Assembly: GCF_963259705.1 (NCBI RefSeq)
Contig: NC_081840.1
Location: forward strand, 100,422,626-100,486,625
Source: Myotis daubentonii
Taxonomy: Eukaryota; Chordata; Mammalia; Chiroptera; Vespertilionidae
Reading direction: 5' to 3'
Length of the DNA: 64,000 bases
A program made the translations under genes and the position numbers. The notes beneath the pieces are model-generated. The model was given only the letters and a program-made list of their open reading frames with translations, had not been told where the DNA came from and did no database searches. The stretch's first letter is position 1, and each line of letters opens with the position of its first letter. Shown here piece after piece: positions 1 through 12,557 of the stretch.

Positions 1-283
1 GGATTGACTGAAAGTGGGCAAAAAGGACATTTTAGTGGTAATGGTCATATTCTGTTTTGTGACTTTGGTAGTTGCACAATAGGAAACTTAAAATTCATCA
101 AAATGTATACTAATAACTTTGTAAATTTACTGTATGTAATTTAAACCTCAGTAGAGCTGATTTAAAAGGAATAAAAATGATGGGGTTAAGTCATCATCCC
201 CCCAAAATAATGAAAAAATAATCTGCTAATTTAATCTGTTTAAATGTATTATGATTAGTGATGTATTTGAATTTATTTCATTA
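1..283. other. AT-rich sequence with no recognised feature
   Basis: I see no coding region or repeat that I can name here. The stretch is AT-rich and ends exactly at the Helitron terminus at 284. Confidence 0.5.
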
Positions 284-742
284 CTAGTGGCCCGGTGCAC
301 GAAATTCGTGTGTGTGTGTTGTGGGGAATTCCTCAGCCTGGCCTGCACCCTCTCCAATCTGGGACCTCTCGGGGGATGTCCAACTGCCAGTGAGATCAGG
401 CCTAAACCAGCAGTTGAACATCCCTCTCGCAATCTGGGACTGCTGGTTCCTAACTGCTCACCTGCCTGCCTGCTTGATTGCCCCTAACCACTCTGCCTGC
501 TGGCCTGCTCACCCCTAACTGCCCCCCACCTGCCGGCCTGCTTGCCCCCAACTGGTCCCTCCTGCCAGCCTGCTTGCCCCCAACTTCCCCCCTGCCGGCC
601 TAATCACCCCCAACTTCCTGCCCCTCCTGGCCTGATTGCCCCTAACCGCCTCTGCCTTAGCCCCGCCACCATGGCTTTGTCAAGAAGGACGTCTGGAAGG
701 TCTCCCAGTCTAATTAGCATATTACCTTTTTATTAGTATAGA
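284..742 (-). mobile_element. Non-autonomous HeliBat-like Helitron
   Basis: Read on the minus strand the element starts with TC (TCTATACTAATA, 742 down to 731) and ends in CTAG (287-284). It lies between A and T, the usual Helitron target. Just before the CTAG end is the subterminal motif GTGCACCGGGCC, shared with the other Helitrons in the window. The interior is cytosine-rich on the plus strand with imperfect repeats around TGCCTGCTTGCCCCCAAC and has no helicase or Rep frame, so it must have moved in trans. An internal ATG-rich stretch near 670-690 is not evidence of a gene. Termini are clear; subfamily is not. Confidence 0.85.
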
Positions 743-1335
743 TGATATTTTATACTTTTTATTTACCATGATTTTCCTTTTTTTCTTATTCTCTTTGCTT
801 GTCTTCTCTTGAAGTAATCAGATTTTCATTATTCCTCTTTCTTCCCAACAGTGGTTTAGAAGTTACATATCTAATTTTACTATGGTGGTGTTTACTCTTA
901 AAATATCAACAGTCATATTGATTTAACAAGATCTAATGTTAAGTTATAGTCTTAATCTCCATGGAACAATACAAGAATTTTAAAATCCCTTAACTCTTGC
1001 CTCCTTATCCAATCTTACCCGTTACTATGATCTACTATTTCAATTCATCTTGTTGTTAGACCCCCTAATAAGTCATTATTGTTGTTGTTCTTTTACATAG
1101 TACCTGTTTAGACTTGCCCACATATTTTCTTGTTTATTTGCTCAATATTGCTTCTTATATCCTACTTCCTTCCTGTCCGAGCACAGTAGGAGCACTACTA
1201 GGCTTTGCTGGTCTGAGTTGCTCTGAGTCCATGTATTCTTCTAAATTCTTCCCAACTATGCCAGGGCTGCTTCCTGTTTGAACCCTGTACTAACTATTGG
1301 GAACTTAGTCCAAGTTGCTCCTTTATCCTCTGCTC
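743..1335. other. AT-rich sequence, nothing recognised
   Basis: No open frame, SINE or transposon end could be supported. The composition is T-rich on the plus strand and it may be unique host DNA or a strongly decayed repeat. Confidence 0.4.
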
Positions 1336-1339
1336 ACTA

Positions 1340-1850
1340 GTTACAGGTATTGGGTCCGAGCCCCCTGCCTGGGGCTGGACCTCCTAGGACGCTGGGTCTT
1401 AGACTGAGAAGCCATGAGAAGTTATGGGTGTATAAGAATCAGTCTTTATTGCAGAAGCCAATGGCCACATGGCCATCAGACAAGACAGTCCTTCAGAGCA
1501 ATTCCATATAGGGAGCCATACACCAGCTGGTAAATACATATCTCTCCTACAAAGCAGCATTAATCTCTGTACCCACAGTTATTATCTGAGCAGCTGCACA
1601 CTCCCTCTAAACTTACATTGTAGCAGTACCTGAGCTCTCTCTTAGAGCTACAGCCTCATTAGCCTCTCTGGCTCAGCAGCTTCTCGTGTCTCTCCTGCCT
1701 AGCACACTATAGTTGGTTAATATGGTAGCTATATCTGAGCTCTCTATGAGCTCTTCACCTTACATCATAGCAGTACCAGCTCTCAGCTCTGTCTTGTTCC
1801 AGCTTCATCTTTTTCACACTCCTTCAGACTAGATGATAGTAACCTATATA
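1340..1850 (-). mobile_element. Possible solo LTR of an endogenous retrovirus
   Basis: On the minus strand this roughly 500-bp block carries a polyadenylation-signal-like AATAAA (as CTGCAATAAAGACTG, about 1442-1456), followed by about 100 bp before the element seems to end. This layout resembles U3-R-U5. The interior repeats GAGCTC-containing motifs. I found no clear TG...CA ends or flanking duplication and no gag, pol or env sequence. It could instead be another kind of repeat or unique DNA. Confidence 0.35.
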
Positions 1851-2129
1851 TTACTCCTTAGACAAAGTAGTAAGAGTTCAATTTCCTTCTTACTTAGATA
1901 CATTTTTTGGTAATTCTTTTAATGTCTGTGAGTGGCAAACTCTCTGTTATTTGTTAACTAAAACTGCCTTGATTTTTCCTTATTCTTGAGTAATATAACT
2001 CTAATAAGATATTCTATTATCTTCTGATCTTTACTGTTAGAAATGGGAACTTTGCTATCATCCTAATCATTGATACTTTGTGCTCCCTTATCCCTCCTCA
2101 CTTTGCAGATTGTCTTTTTTCATTTAATG

Positions 2130-2720
2130 TTTAAATAGTTTCACTAGGAAGTTTCTAGATGCGGAATTTTTTTATACTTACCCAGCTTGGGATTTCTTAG
2201 GATTCTTCAATTTGAGCATCTTTAAGCAGTTCAGAATTATCATCCTTTTTTTCCAAACATTTTCTCTGATCCTTTCTTTCTATTTTTTCCTTCTATAACT
2301 CTTATTAGATTTGTATTGGACTTTTTTTATTGTCTTAACCTCTCTTTCATAATTTCCATCTTCTCTCTCCTGCATTTATGTAATATCTCTAATCTTTAGT
2401 TGAGTAATTCTCTCTTCAGGTGCGCTAATGTGTTGTGTAATCCATTGAGTTTTTTCATTCAATGAGTACATCTCTCATTTCTAAGAAGGCTTATTTATTT
2501 TTCAAACCTTCTCTTCTTTAATTATAGTTCCTTGGTCTTTCCTCCAGAGTTTGATTCCTCTTATTATGTTTTAAAATACTTTTAGCATACTTCTATCTCT
2601 GGTTGGCTTTCTATTATCTCAAGTTTATGGGACTTGAATCTTACTGTTGTGTCTGTTGACTCTTGCTCACAATGAATTATTACATTATACGTTTTCTAAT
2701 TATTTTTAACTCATAAGCAC
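2130..2720 (-). mobile_element. Probable old L1-type ORF1 relic
   Basis: Read on the minus strand, phrases such as AACTCAATGGATTACAC and the stretch around 2440-2560 resemble the coiled-coil part of ORF1 from old mammalian L1 or HAL1 elements. Many stops and indels break all frames. The call rests on resemblance of short phrases only. Confidence 0.35.
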
Positions 2721-2759
2721 ATCTTTAACAGGGCCTATTTTCTGAGAAAATACAGTGAA

Positions 2760-3830
2760 GCCTCTGTTGGTGGAGTGTCACTTCATGGTGATTCAGGATC
2801 TCAGGCCTTCCAGTGGCATCCACTGTGGGATGCATTGTTATGTTCCTTTCTCCACTTGGAGTCTCCTGAGCCATGCAGATATTTCCATGTTTTCTGCGTG
2901 GATGAAAGATATGTTTTGGACTTGAAGCCCAAGGGCATGCCCAGGGCTAAATTTTCTCTAGCGATATTGTTTCCCTAAACTCAAGCTAAGACAGCTCTGT
3001 GTCTTCTCACAGTGCTAAGAGACAGATTTCTTTTAATTCCTCCTTTCCACTGAGAGTTCAGACCTTCAAAAGTCTTGACTTATACTTCCCAGGATTCCAA
3101 GATCTTGTCTCTGCCCTCAAGTGGGTGTTAAAACCTAAGTCCATCATTTTACTAGAAACACATCTAAACTCCAAGGTCAGTTCGTGAACATATTACTGAT
3201 TTTCAGTCTCCTCCTCATTTCAGATTCTCATGCAATTTGCAATTTTTATGGGTTTATGTATCCAGAATTTCTATTTGTTCGGCAGGAGGGTCTGATTTCA
3301 AGTTTCTTAGCCCATTATCTTTCTGGAACTAAAATATCCTTCTCCATCTATTTATGTGGCCACCTCCCAAGAAACAATTTCAGAATAATCTGTGACTGTT
3401 TACACGGCTCCAAAACACATTAGTTAAGTTGAAAGATTTGGCCATTAATACTGATGTTTTTTTCTATAAAACATCTACAAAAAATGACAAATATCCAGAT
3501 GTGCATGTCCAATTCATCTGCTATTTCAAAATATAATAAACTTACTTTATTTGGCACATTGCTATTTCACAAATTCAGGCAATCTGTGGATATAATCCTA
3601 TCCTTTATTTGCCAAGACTAATTATATTAAAAATACCTGACTTTCATTCTATCACATTCATTTACAATGCTATATTTTCTTTCTTATTATAGGTATTATA
3701 GTTTGTTTGTTTTTTCACAACACACTATGGAGGTCAACAAGTATTTATTAAACTTCTGCCTGAGGGTGAAAAGAATGAGAAACTACTCTGTCCTTTAGGG
3801 ATATTAAAATCTAGTTACATTTAATTGTTC
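2760..3830. other. Unassigned sequence
   Basis: Short open frames occur (for example 2775-2978 and 3184-3423 plus) but none resembles a known domain, and their length is what chance allows. No SINE or transposon termini are visible. Confidence 0.4.
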
Positions 3831-3834
3831 ATTT

Positions 3835-5400
3835 CTTCATTCAGTATTTTTTATTGAGCACACACCCTGTTCCTGGGGAAACAGTGATGACCAACACAGA
3901 GCTCCTGGCTTCATGAAACAGACCATTTAATGGAACACAATCACTCAAGTAACATCATGCAAGTAATAAAGTTGTAATAATAAATGTTATGTAGGAAAAT
4001 ATGAGTACTATGATAGAGTATCATACATAGGCTCAATTTAGTTTGGGGAAGTCTGGGAAGGCCTCTTTTAGGAGTGACCTAATCTGTGACCTCAAGGATA
4101 CAGGTAAAGAGTGAGGGGAAAAAAGTTCCTAACAGAGGAATTATGGGAAAGGTCTGTGAAAAGTCCTGAGATCAAGGAGCTTAGAGGCATAAGAACACAA
4201 AGATAGCCAATGTGACTAGGGATGCAAATAAGGCTGGAGAATGAAGCAGGCATCTAATCAGGTCTGAATTTTGTAGTCTGGATTTTTTGAAGTGCAGTAC
4301 CTCACTATTAAAGTGTTGAAACAGAGGAATAACATAAAAATATCCTTGGCTGGTAAGTGGGAAAGTGTTGGGAAGGGTGACTTGGAAGGAAACAGATGAA
4401 TTAAGAGATTAGTCTAGATAAGAGGAAATGGTGGTGTAGAACGAAGAGATGAGATTCATTAGAGAGAAATATATGAACATAGCATATGTTTTAGAGGTGT
4501 TATTTGGTGATGGATATGAGTGATGTGGAAGAAGAAAGTGCCAAACCAGACTCTGGCACAAGCGACTGGGTGTATGGAGATGCCATTTACTCAGATAGGG
4601 AAGCCTACAGAAGAACCAAATTGTGGAGGTAGAGGTAAAATAATTGATTTTTAGACTTGTTAACTTTGAGATGTCTATGAGACGTGTAAGTAGAGATGTC
4701 AAATAAACAGTATGATATATATGTCAGGAGTTCAGAAGAGCTAGGTGAAGGTATAAAAGTGAGAGTTGATGGCATGTGTTGATAAATAAAACCATGGAAA
4801 TGATTAAGATTATGCAGTGAGAAATTGTGGACAGAAAGAAAGCAGGAACCTTGGTCAGGTAGAAGACAAGGAATCAATTAAAAAAAAAAGACTGAGTAGG
4901 AGCATCTAAAATGAGGAGAAATAAGGAGAGCATGGTGTCATGAAATTCAAGAGAAGAGAGGGTTTAAGAGTGAAATAGTGGTAAACTGAGTCAAATACTT
5001 CTGAAGGTCAAGTAAAATAAAAACTAAGAGGCAGCCATTGTGTAGTATGGATGCCATGGGTGAATCTAGCAAAAGCACTCAGGTAAAGAGAAAGACTTAG
5101 AAGCCAGAGTTAAACTTGCCCATAGAAAATGAGGAGACAGAGATAGCATGGGTGGTCACCTCTTCCTGGAAGGAGCAGGGAGAGCTGTAGAGATAGATAA
5201 TATTCAACTCAAGAAACCTGGGAGTAAAGAGAACACCAGAGAGATTATTGTTAAACATTTGTGGGCAAAAAAATTCAAACAGAGGCTGGAATAGGTGGGA
5301 AGAACTTCCTGATGAAATTTAGTTTTCAAGTAATGAGCAGGACTTGAACAAATGCAGAAGGGAGGATGCATTTGTGCCTGGGAGCCAGTGTAAACAAAAG
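3835..5400 (-). mobile_element. Ancient L2/CR1-class LINE relic
   Basis: The minus-strand translation around 4605-4760 contains LLTYISYCLFDISTYTSHRH followed by LKVNKSK. This recalls the C-terminal reverse transcriptase region of CR1/L2-class LINEs, where the pattern is a run of polar residues, then W/H-x-x-x-N-x-LKLN-x-x-KTE. Farther along, the plus strand around 3840-3890 (ATTTTTTATTGAGCACACACCCTG-like context) matches the L2 3' tail read in reverse. Frames are broken throughout, as expected for a relic older than bats. L3 is an alternative to L2. Confidence 0.55.
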
Positions 5401-5449
5401 CAAGTGACCAGAGGTGTTCAGAGTACTGGGGTGTGGAGGTGGTGGGAAG

Positions 5450-6006
5450 AGAGACCAGTGTGAGGATGGCTTATGCCTGGAAGAACTGCAAAATAAAACT
5501 GGATGGGAAGGGTTGAGTGTATCTAGTTTTTAAATTTGCCCACTTCTGAGAAACACACTCTCTGCCTTTAGATGCACCTCCCTTGCATTCCATCCATGAG
5601 GCCATAGAAGGGCTGCCATCATAGTACCCACTCCCACCCACCAGGGACCTGTGAACCAAATCAGGCCAGTCAGACACACACCCCCACTCTGATCCCCAAG
5701 GGCACTTTCTGGCAGATGCTACAGAAATGTTCATATATAGAGAATGAAAGCCTTCGGAAAGCAGTAAAGACAAGAGAGGCAACAGGCACAGTCCATGGCA
5801 CCTGAGACCACCTGGAGCCCACCTGCACTGCTGTCCTTTCTGTGGTTTGAGTGTATGAACCTCCCCAATATATCCCTTCCCCCTTAGGCCTTCTCTGTTC
5901 TAGAGAGTATAACTTTCCACCAATATTCCTGTGCACACAACAAGATGGCACGAGAGAACATGAATGCCCACAGTGGGGTTGACTGTGATCTGGTACCTTC
6001 CCAATC
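5450..6006. other. Unassigned sequence
   Basis: Several overlapping minus-strand frames of 90-112 codons occur here, but none has a recognisable domain and they overlap each other in different frames. I treat them as chance. Confidence 0.45.
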
Positions 6007-6014
6007 ACCTATGA

Positions 6015-6165
6015 CAGTGGTCGGCAAACAATGGCTCGTGAGCCACATGTGGCTCTTTGGCCCCTTGAGTGTGGCTCTTCCACAAAATACCACATGCGGG
6101 CGCGCACATACAGTGCGATTGAAACTTCGTGGCCCATGCACAGAAAATACCCACATCTCAGAAAC
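6015..6165 (+). mobile_element. Truncated non-autonomous hAT element
   Basis: The left terminus CAGTGGTCGGCAAAC starts at 6015. It is followed by GAGCCACATGTGGCTCTTTG and TGGCTCTTCCACAAAATACC, the same arm found in the complete element at 52010-52220. The match runs through the spacer (CAGTGCGATTGAAAC) and stops near 6165. The opposite inverted terminal repeat is missing, so no 8-bp duplication can be assigned. Confidence 0.75.
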
Positions 6166-6169
6166 AGTC

Positions 6170-7885
6170 CATCCTTATTTGTTAGTAACAACTTTTGAAA
6201 CCTCTATCATTTGCTGGTTAATAAATGATGGTTAATTCCATTAATATAATTTTCCAAATGACATCAAACCCCTCTCTCTGCCTCAAGAAAGCTCCTGTCA
6301 GAATCAAGACACCAAGACTCACTGATCTGAGCCAACACAAAAATTCTTAAGACTAGAGGATTGTAGCAGTTGCTGGTGCAATGAACTGAAGTCTTATACC
6401 CACAGGCTGGTGGTCTGGCAGCCATAAACCCACAGAGAGAGATATATTGCTGGTTTATGGGATGATGGAGGGAAGAAGATTGTGGCAAGATCCATTCCCT
6501 TGCCAAAAAAGTGACAAGGAAGTATTTCCCAGCCTCACAGGCTGTCACCCACTCTCTGCTCAGGTTTCAATGCCTTATTTGGATTGCAAATGCACATGCA
6601 TCACAAAGGGTCCCTGCTGATTGAGATGTCAGGCAGCATTCCTTATTCCAGCTCACTTTTATGAAAAAATCACAGTACTCTGGTTCTTATTTAGGGTCTA
6701 TGAAAGGCGATTTCTTGCATGTGGGGTACCCATAGCCAATTCAAACTCCTGAATTCACAATATACCCAGGGGGTAGACCTAGGGGCCAGGCCTCTTTGGA
6801 GGGCCACAGTTTGTAAAGACATTGTAAATGTCCAATGTTGGAACAAACACCCCCTTATTATAAATACACAGTTATCTCACAGATTGCATAACTTGGAAAA
6901 CAATCATGATATAGTATGTGAAGAATTCAGGTAAAAAACTGTACAGAGCAATCCCATTTCTATAAATCAATATATGCCTGTCTTTACACGTGCTGTGTAC
7001 CTGCACTTAAATAATCCTGAAGTGATACACACCAAATGTTAACAATGGTTATCTTGCAGGAAAGTGGAAGAGGGCTTATAGGTGACTACTCTATTTCCTT
7101 TTTACTTACCTACCCACATTTTTCCATTTATCCTACAATAAACATATATTACTTGGAGAATTTTTTCATGTTAATTTTAATCAACACTTGGCAGATCTCT
7201 TATAAACAAGTATTGAAAGCCCAGAGTTCAGATTTTTGGTAGGGTAGAGCTGGTTTAGGGGAGATGCATATGTTGTTTGTTGTTATATTGTTTTATTGCA
7301 GTGTGACAGTAGAACATGAGGTGCCCAAATGGTGTCTGATAACACCGCATTACCCACATGAATTTACATAAAGGGTGGTTCTCTGGGTTGTCACTCTCAT
7401 TTGATTAACCATAAATAAACCCACTAGATAATAGCTGACTGGTGCTAGGGCATGTATTACCTTCATAATCAGGCTTTCATTCTCAGTTCAGATAACTATA
7501 TGCTCACCCCTTGCTGCCTGAGGTTTGGTAGAACTACTTAATCACAATGCTACAACAGACCACCCTTCAGTCCCAGTAGATGGAATTCCCCAATTAAGCC
7601 AAATACCTATTTGTACTCTAAATACTTATTAATACGTCCTTAAAGTCTTTCATGCCCACATTCAACCTACTGGCTCTATCCCAAGACCCTCAGAATTGGA
7701 AAAAAAAAAAAACACACAAAAAAACTTAAATTAATTTCTTTTGCAGCTGAGCTCATGGTAATAGAAATACTTTCACACACAATCACATATTTATTACCCC
7801 CACACAAAAAAAGTATATGTACCTGCCTAGAGCCTAAGAGCATGTATTCTGGAGTCAAATGGCCTTCAGTGAATCAGCTTTAGTA
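6170..7885. other. Unassigned sequence
   Basis: No gene or named repeat could be supported. The piece at about 6930-7160, which ends in TACAATAAACATATATTAC, looks like a decayed interspersed repeat that I cannot classify. Confidence 0.4.
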
Positions 7886-7889
7886 GCAT

Positions 7890-8060
7890 GAGCTTATTTA
7901 TCATAATAACCCCATGAGGGAGTTAATGTTATCCTCCACTTTACAAATGGAGAGACTGAGGCTCACCGAAGTTAAGGAACTTACTCTAAGTCAAACAGAG
8001 AGTAAGTAAAAATTGAAAACTGAGACCATGATTACCTGAATCCAGAACCTGTGTTTTTCA
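7890..8060 (-). mobile_element. MIR SINE relic
   Basis: The plus strand reads as the reverse of the MIR core: TTATCCTCCACTTTACAAAT, then GAGACTGAGGCTCACCGAAG and a following GTTAAGGAACTTACTC. This is the mammal-wide tRNA-derived SINE whose minus strand carries the phrase for tracking a cytoplasmic tRNA-like head. Ends are blurred by age. Confidence 0.75.
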
Positions 8061-8253
8061 TCTCCTGCCAGGTTACTTCTACCACTTACTTCTACCAGGA
8101 TATGATCCATGGGTTTTGTAAATCTTAAGGATCTATGTCAACAACTTGTTTGAGATGTCTATGGTTTTGTTCCCCAGCAAACTCTTCCAAGGAACAGACT
8201 AGACTGTCTTTACTCTTTTCTTGTACTTTCCTTCCTTCCCATTTTCCACCAGT

Positions 8254-8339
8254 GTACACACACACACACACACGCACACACACACACGCACACACACACA
8301 TACCACACACACACACACCACATACACACACACCACACA

Positions 8340-8391
<52 letters not shown>

Positions 8392-8394
8392 CAC
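8254..8394. repeat. (CA)n microsatellite
   Basis: About 140 bp of CA dinucleotides, interrupted by CG, CAT and CCA variants. The long cysteine/valine and histidine/threonine frames that cross it on both strands are products of the repeat and not genes. Confidence 0.97.
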
Positions 8395-8404
8395 ACGCAT
8401 GCAT

Positions 8405-9685
8405 AGGCCTCCTGAAATAACCCTTTGAATGGAACTAATCAGGGTTTCAGGAGAGCCCCTTCCAGGCAGCTGCACAGGTGGGTGCTCACTCACTTCTCTG
8501 AGTCATGAGGGATCAAAGTCTCCTCTAGGGAGTCTGAGTTGAGGGCACTCCTTGTTTGTTAGGAAGGCAAAGGGCTAAGCAATCTTTCCTAAACATCTTT
8601 GCAAACAACAGTTGAAGAGGCATGTAGGGTGGCCATTGTAAGGGGGATCCAAGGAGCTGAAGTAACTTGGCTTCCGGGCCTTTAGTCTACTTCATAGGGT
8701 GGTTATGAAATGTTGAGGAGGTTTCCTGGATTTTGGCAAAACATAATGTTTGACTCCTGTGAAGCTGACCAATATGTGGCCATTTTATAGAAGTTGGCCA
8801 CTATGGTGCCCATTTAGTGGGATCAACCAAAGCTCCTGAAGAGCAAACCCATCCAGAGTCTGCAAGCATGGGGCAAATGTGTGGGGACAGGGGAGGGGGC
8901 AGAGAAGTTAGAAGGAACTCCTTGAAGCACTCATTTTCTCATCTGAAAAATTAAGGTAATCATATGCATGTGGATGCATGCAGCATAGAGTCTAATGCAT
9001 GGTGATTTGTCCAAGAACCTCTAATAGACCAAATCTAACTCTATTTTTAAATATTAATATTAATCTCAAGACCCAACTATTAGACTCACCAGCTGCCCCC
9101 CTGCCAGCAGTTTACTTGTACAAACAAATCATGTTCCCCAAGTAAGGAGGATCAAACTGACATATGCCATTGTTCAGAAGGCAATTATCATAATGAGGGA
9201 AAGCAAACTGAATGAAGAGCTAATCCAGCTGCTATGTTTATAAAGCATAATAAAGGTGGCCTCTATGGAGCACAACTCAAAGTTAATTTGCACTTTTCTC
9301 CATAAGCCTGAAGCTACGTCCACCACAAATGCCCTCATAACTAAACAGGAGCTAATTACTCATGTTAATTACCCAGCCCTGGGTCAGATCTCAAAGTTGG
9401 TTAAAGATAGCCAAGTGCTAGCTGCAGAGACTCTTCCTTGAATGTTTTACAGAGGCTAAGTTTATGTGCGTAAATCTTTGTGATCCCTTCTCACCACCTT
9501 TAAAATACAATCTTTGCTTTGATGAAAATAATTCTGCAGATGAGCACATCAACTTCCCACTTCTTCATTCTTGTCTCCTAAGATATTTCAGCCCAAAATA
9601 TTTTCCTTGCTTTTCCTCTCTGCACAGAATAGTATAGCTGTGAAAACGTTAGCAAAAGTAATAGTTGGATGAATAATTAATTAAC
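8405..9685. other. Unassigned, probably unique host sequence
   Basis: No named repeat or coding domain was recognised. A 61-codon frame at 9256-9441 has no family features. Confidence 0.4.
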
Positions 9686-9689
9686 TAAA

Positions 9690-9966
9690 GGCTATGCATT
9701 GTATGATTTCATTTATATAACATTCTGGAAAAGACAAAACTATAGAGACAGAGGACAGATCAGTGGTTGCCAGGGGTGAGGTAGAGGAAAGGCCTGCCTG
9801 CAAAGGGAACATGGAGGATGATAGACCTCTCCCGTCAGGTTGTGGCAGTGGATATACAATACTATGCAGTCATCCAGACCCTTAAAACTGTACACCACAA
9901 CGAGCAAATTTTACTGTATTTCACTGAATGTAATTTAAAAATAGATTTGAAAAGAGAACAATAAAA
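9690..9966 (+). mobile_element. Old L1 3' end fragment
   Basis: The order of phrases is that of an L1 3' UTR: TTTCATTTATATAACATTCT, a GTGGTTGCCAGGGGTGAG block, then TTAAAACTGTACACCAC and an A-rich end with AATAAA near 9960. The 5' part is missing. Confidence 0.7.
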
Positions 9967-12035
9967 CTTGCACACACTCTGACAGTTTTTCTTGTTCATT
10001 TGTCTTTATCGCTAGAAATTTCTGATATCTTTTTCTGACAAAGGAAATCTTTGAAATTCTAACAAAAATGGAGGTTGGGGAAACAATTGCTGGTTTCACT
10101 GATTGGCAATAAATGCCCTGTCTGCTGTTTTTGAAATGACTGAACAGGTGTAGCTTATTTTCCCTGGGAATGCTAAACTAGTGTCTATAAAAACAGAGTA
10201 TAGCAAAGGCTTGAACAATTTTCCAGTGAGATCAGTCAAGTCTTAATCTCCATGACGCCAAAATACTTGGCTGCAAAGTGGAAAGTTTAGTCAACTACCC
10301 AGCTGTTTTGTCTCTATGTGTCCCCCAATCTATATGACTGTTCAGAGACAGGTTTCAGACTGTTTGGCTGGTGCCAGGGAGACGCCATCATAGTTGGCAG
10401 CTTTCCCCAATAGCAAATTTTCTTTACACTTCCTCACTCCCTTCCCTAGGCAGCCACAGCCTAGAGCTTTTTGTCATCTCATTTCAACAACAGTTACTTT
10501 ACAAAGACAAATCAGTGACTTTATGAAGAGTCATAATATACATCTTTCTTTTTTCTCCTTGGAGCCCATATAGTAACTTCTCAAAACCGCTGATGCAAGA
10601 AGGCAGCCTTAAATGCCACAAAGATTATTCATTATCATAGCAACCTAAAAACTTACATTTCCAGAATAATCACACCACAACTGATGGACAGTTTTATAAT
10701 AATTTGTAATGGCAATCACTTAACAAGTTAAATGTTTCAGGCTCACAAGAATGATAACATAATCTGAATAGTTTTCTATCACTTAAGAGAAATTTGTTTG
10801 ATTAGGGCTGACAGATGTATATAAGAAAGCAAGTAGCTTTACTTACAGACTTTTTTTCTTGTTGGGAATATAATGAGATAAAACTAGATCTTAAGATGCT
10901 TGCATGTGTATGCCTTTCAAATTATATGCCTACCTTTGTTGCAGAAGTAAAAAGAGAGTAAGTCCATAGTGTGTTATCTGTCCATGGTGGGGTGGGAGGT
11001 GGGAAGTTTGTATCATGGAATTAAACCCTTAATCTCAATTTGTAGAACCGCAGACTCTCAGGTTAGCAGGGGTCTTAAGAGTGGCTCTGATCAGCTTTTC
11101 TTAACAAGAGAACACTCAAGGTCAAGAGAACATTCAGTTTAGCTCAAGATAATGGAATTAATTGTAAGAATACACATGAACTGGGTCTAAAGCTAAAAAA
11201 TGACAAGGAACCAAGACAGCGCTACACCAGTGATTTCATTAGTCTCTCTCAGACCACATGTTCTCTCTCTCTCAAGGTATCTTTGCCTCTGTTTGCATGT
11301 TATGTCCCACCCTCTCAAAATGAACTCCTCTTAATTGCCTCACACTTTCTATTTGTTCATGGTCCTTCATGACTTTTCTAGCCTCTCCCTAGCATCAAAA
11401 TCATTGCAAACTTGCTGGTTCATACTTTATTTCTTAGGTTTTTAAAGCCAAGAGAGAAATTTGATTGGTTCTGCACATTTTCCCATACCAAGCCCAATTA
11501 TATGTCACTGTCAGCCTATGAATTGACAACCTTGGGATCAGATGTCAACCTTGACTGCTCAGCCTAAGGTGGTGCAACATGGTACAAAACTCAGCCATCT
11601 TGGCATCAGGAGCGCTGGGTGGGCAGTTCCAATTAGAAAGAAAGGGCTGTGGGGATTGTGCCCTCACTTAATAGTTGAGTTTCCTCTACATTCAGGGTTT
11701 CAAACTCGAGTGCCTGTTGGAAATGAATCAGGCTGGCCAAGTCAAGAATATGGATGGTGTGAGTAGGAAAGACTTTGGGGAACTGGAAAGCACAGCCTGG
11801 TGCAAAGAGAATGAGGAAACTAGCTCCAGTTGATTGGCTGGCAGGCAGAAAAGAGGACCTAGTATTGGTAGATCTAATTTTTCAACAGAACCCAGAAAAC
11901 TGATTTTATGTAAAAATCTCCCAAACTGTAATAGTGGCTCAAACTTTTTGAACAATGTGGGCTAACCAAAACATTTCTTTTTCTCCTCCACCTTTCATCC
12001 AACTGATGACCCTCAGTCTCTATTCCCTCCTGAAC
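9967..12035. other. Unassigned sequence
   Basis: About 2 kb without a supportable gene or named repeat. The piece at 11250-11420 has the look of an L2 3' region but too little matches to call it. A 74-codon frame at 11542-11766 is not recognised. Confidence 0.4.
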
Positions 12036-12039
12036 ACAT

Positions 12040-12415
12040 AGCAGTGAGGAAGACAATTTTAAGGAAGTCCATTCTGTCTTCCAACAGTTCTGGTCATTTA
12101 AAATTCCTTCATATATTTGAACCTAAATCTGTCTCCCAACAACCTGTCCCTTAGGATGTGAAGGGAACAAATTGAAATCCCTTCCATCTGATAGTGCACT
12201 TAAAGACAATTACGGCAGCACACCTACTTCTTCTCATTTCCTTTCTTCAGACGTACCTCATGTGATTTGTTCTCTTCACCATCCTGCATGCCTTGCTCTG
12301 AACACACCCCAGTGGGATAATGTCTCCCTCAGATGTGACAATTAGGGTCAAAGGTCAGATTACAAGCACAGGATATCATAGGACTGCTTCACCTCTCTCA
12401 CTTGAGTCAGTATAC
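12040..12415 (-). mobile_element. Probable CR1/L3 3' end relic
   Basis: The plus-strand phrases TTCACCATCCTGCATGCC, CTCTGAACACACCCCAGT and CTCAGATGTGACAATTAGGG follow the order found in the reverse complement of CR1/L3-type LINE 3' ends, where the typical phrase is a run about a locus 'cctctggacacgctccag'. Divergence is large and the boundaries are guesses. Confidence 0.4.
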
Positions 12416-12557
12416 TTCTATTAACATAATTTAAGATTCTTTTTTATGGCAAATTCATACTATTGATTCAGATTATGTTTAAAGTAAACTTAAGTGCTTA
12501 AGGTGTTTTGTTTGTTTGTTTTTCACATGAACACTTACTAAACCTGATTTTTTTTTT

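Noticed and set aside
5471..6156. Minus-strand frames of 90-112 codons
   Set aside because: Overlap each other in different frames, no domain, partly over a hAT fragment.
8254..8394. CRISPR-like array
   Set aside because: Repeats are dinucleotide, there are no spacers, and the genome is a vertebrate one.
8125..8493. Frames of 60-122 codons rich in Cys/Val or His/Thr
   Set aside because: Translation of the CA microsatellite.
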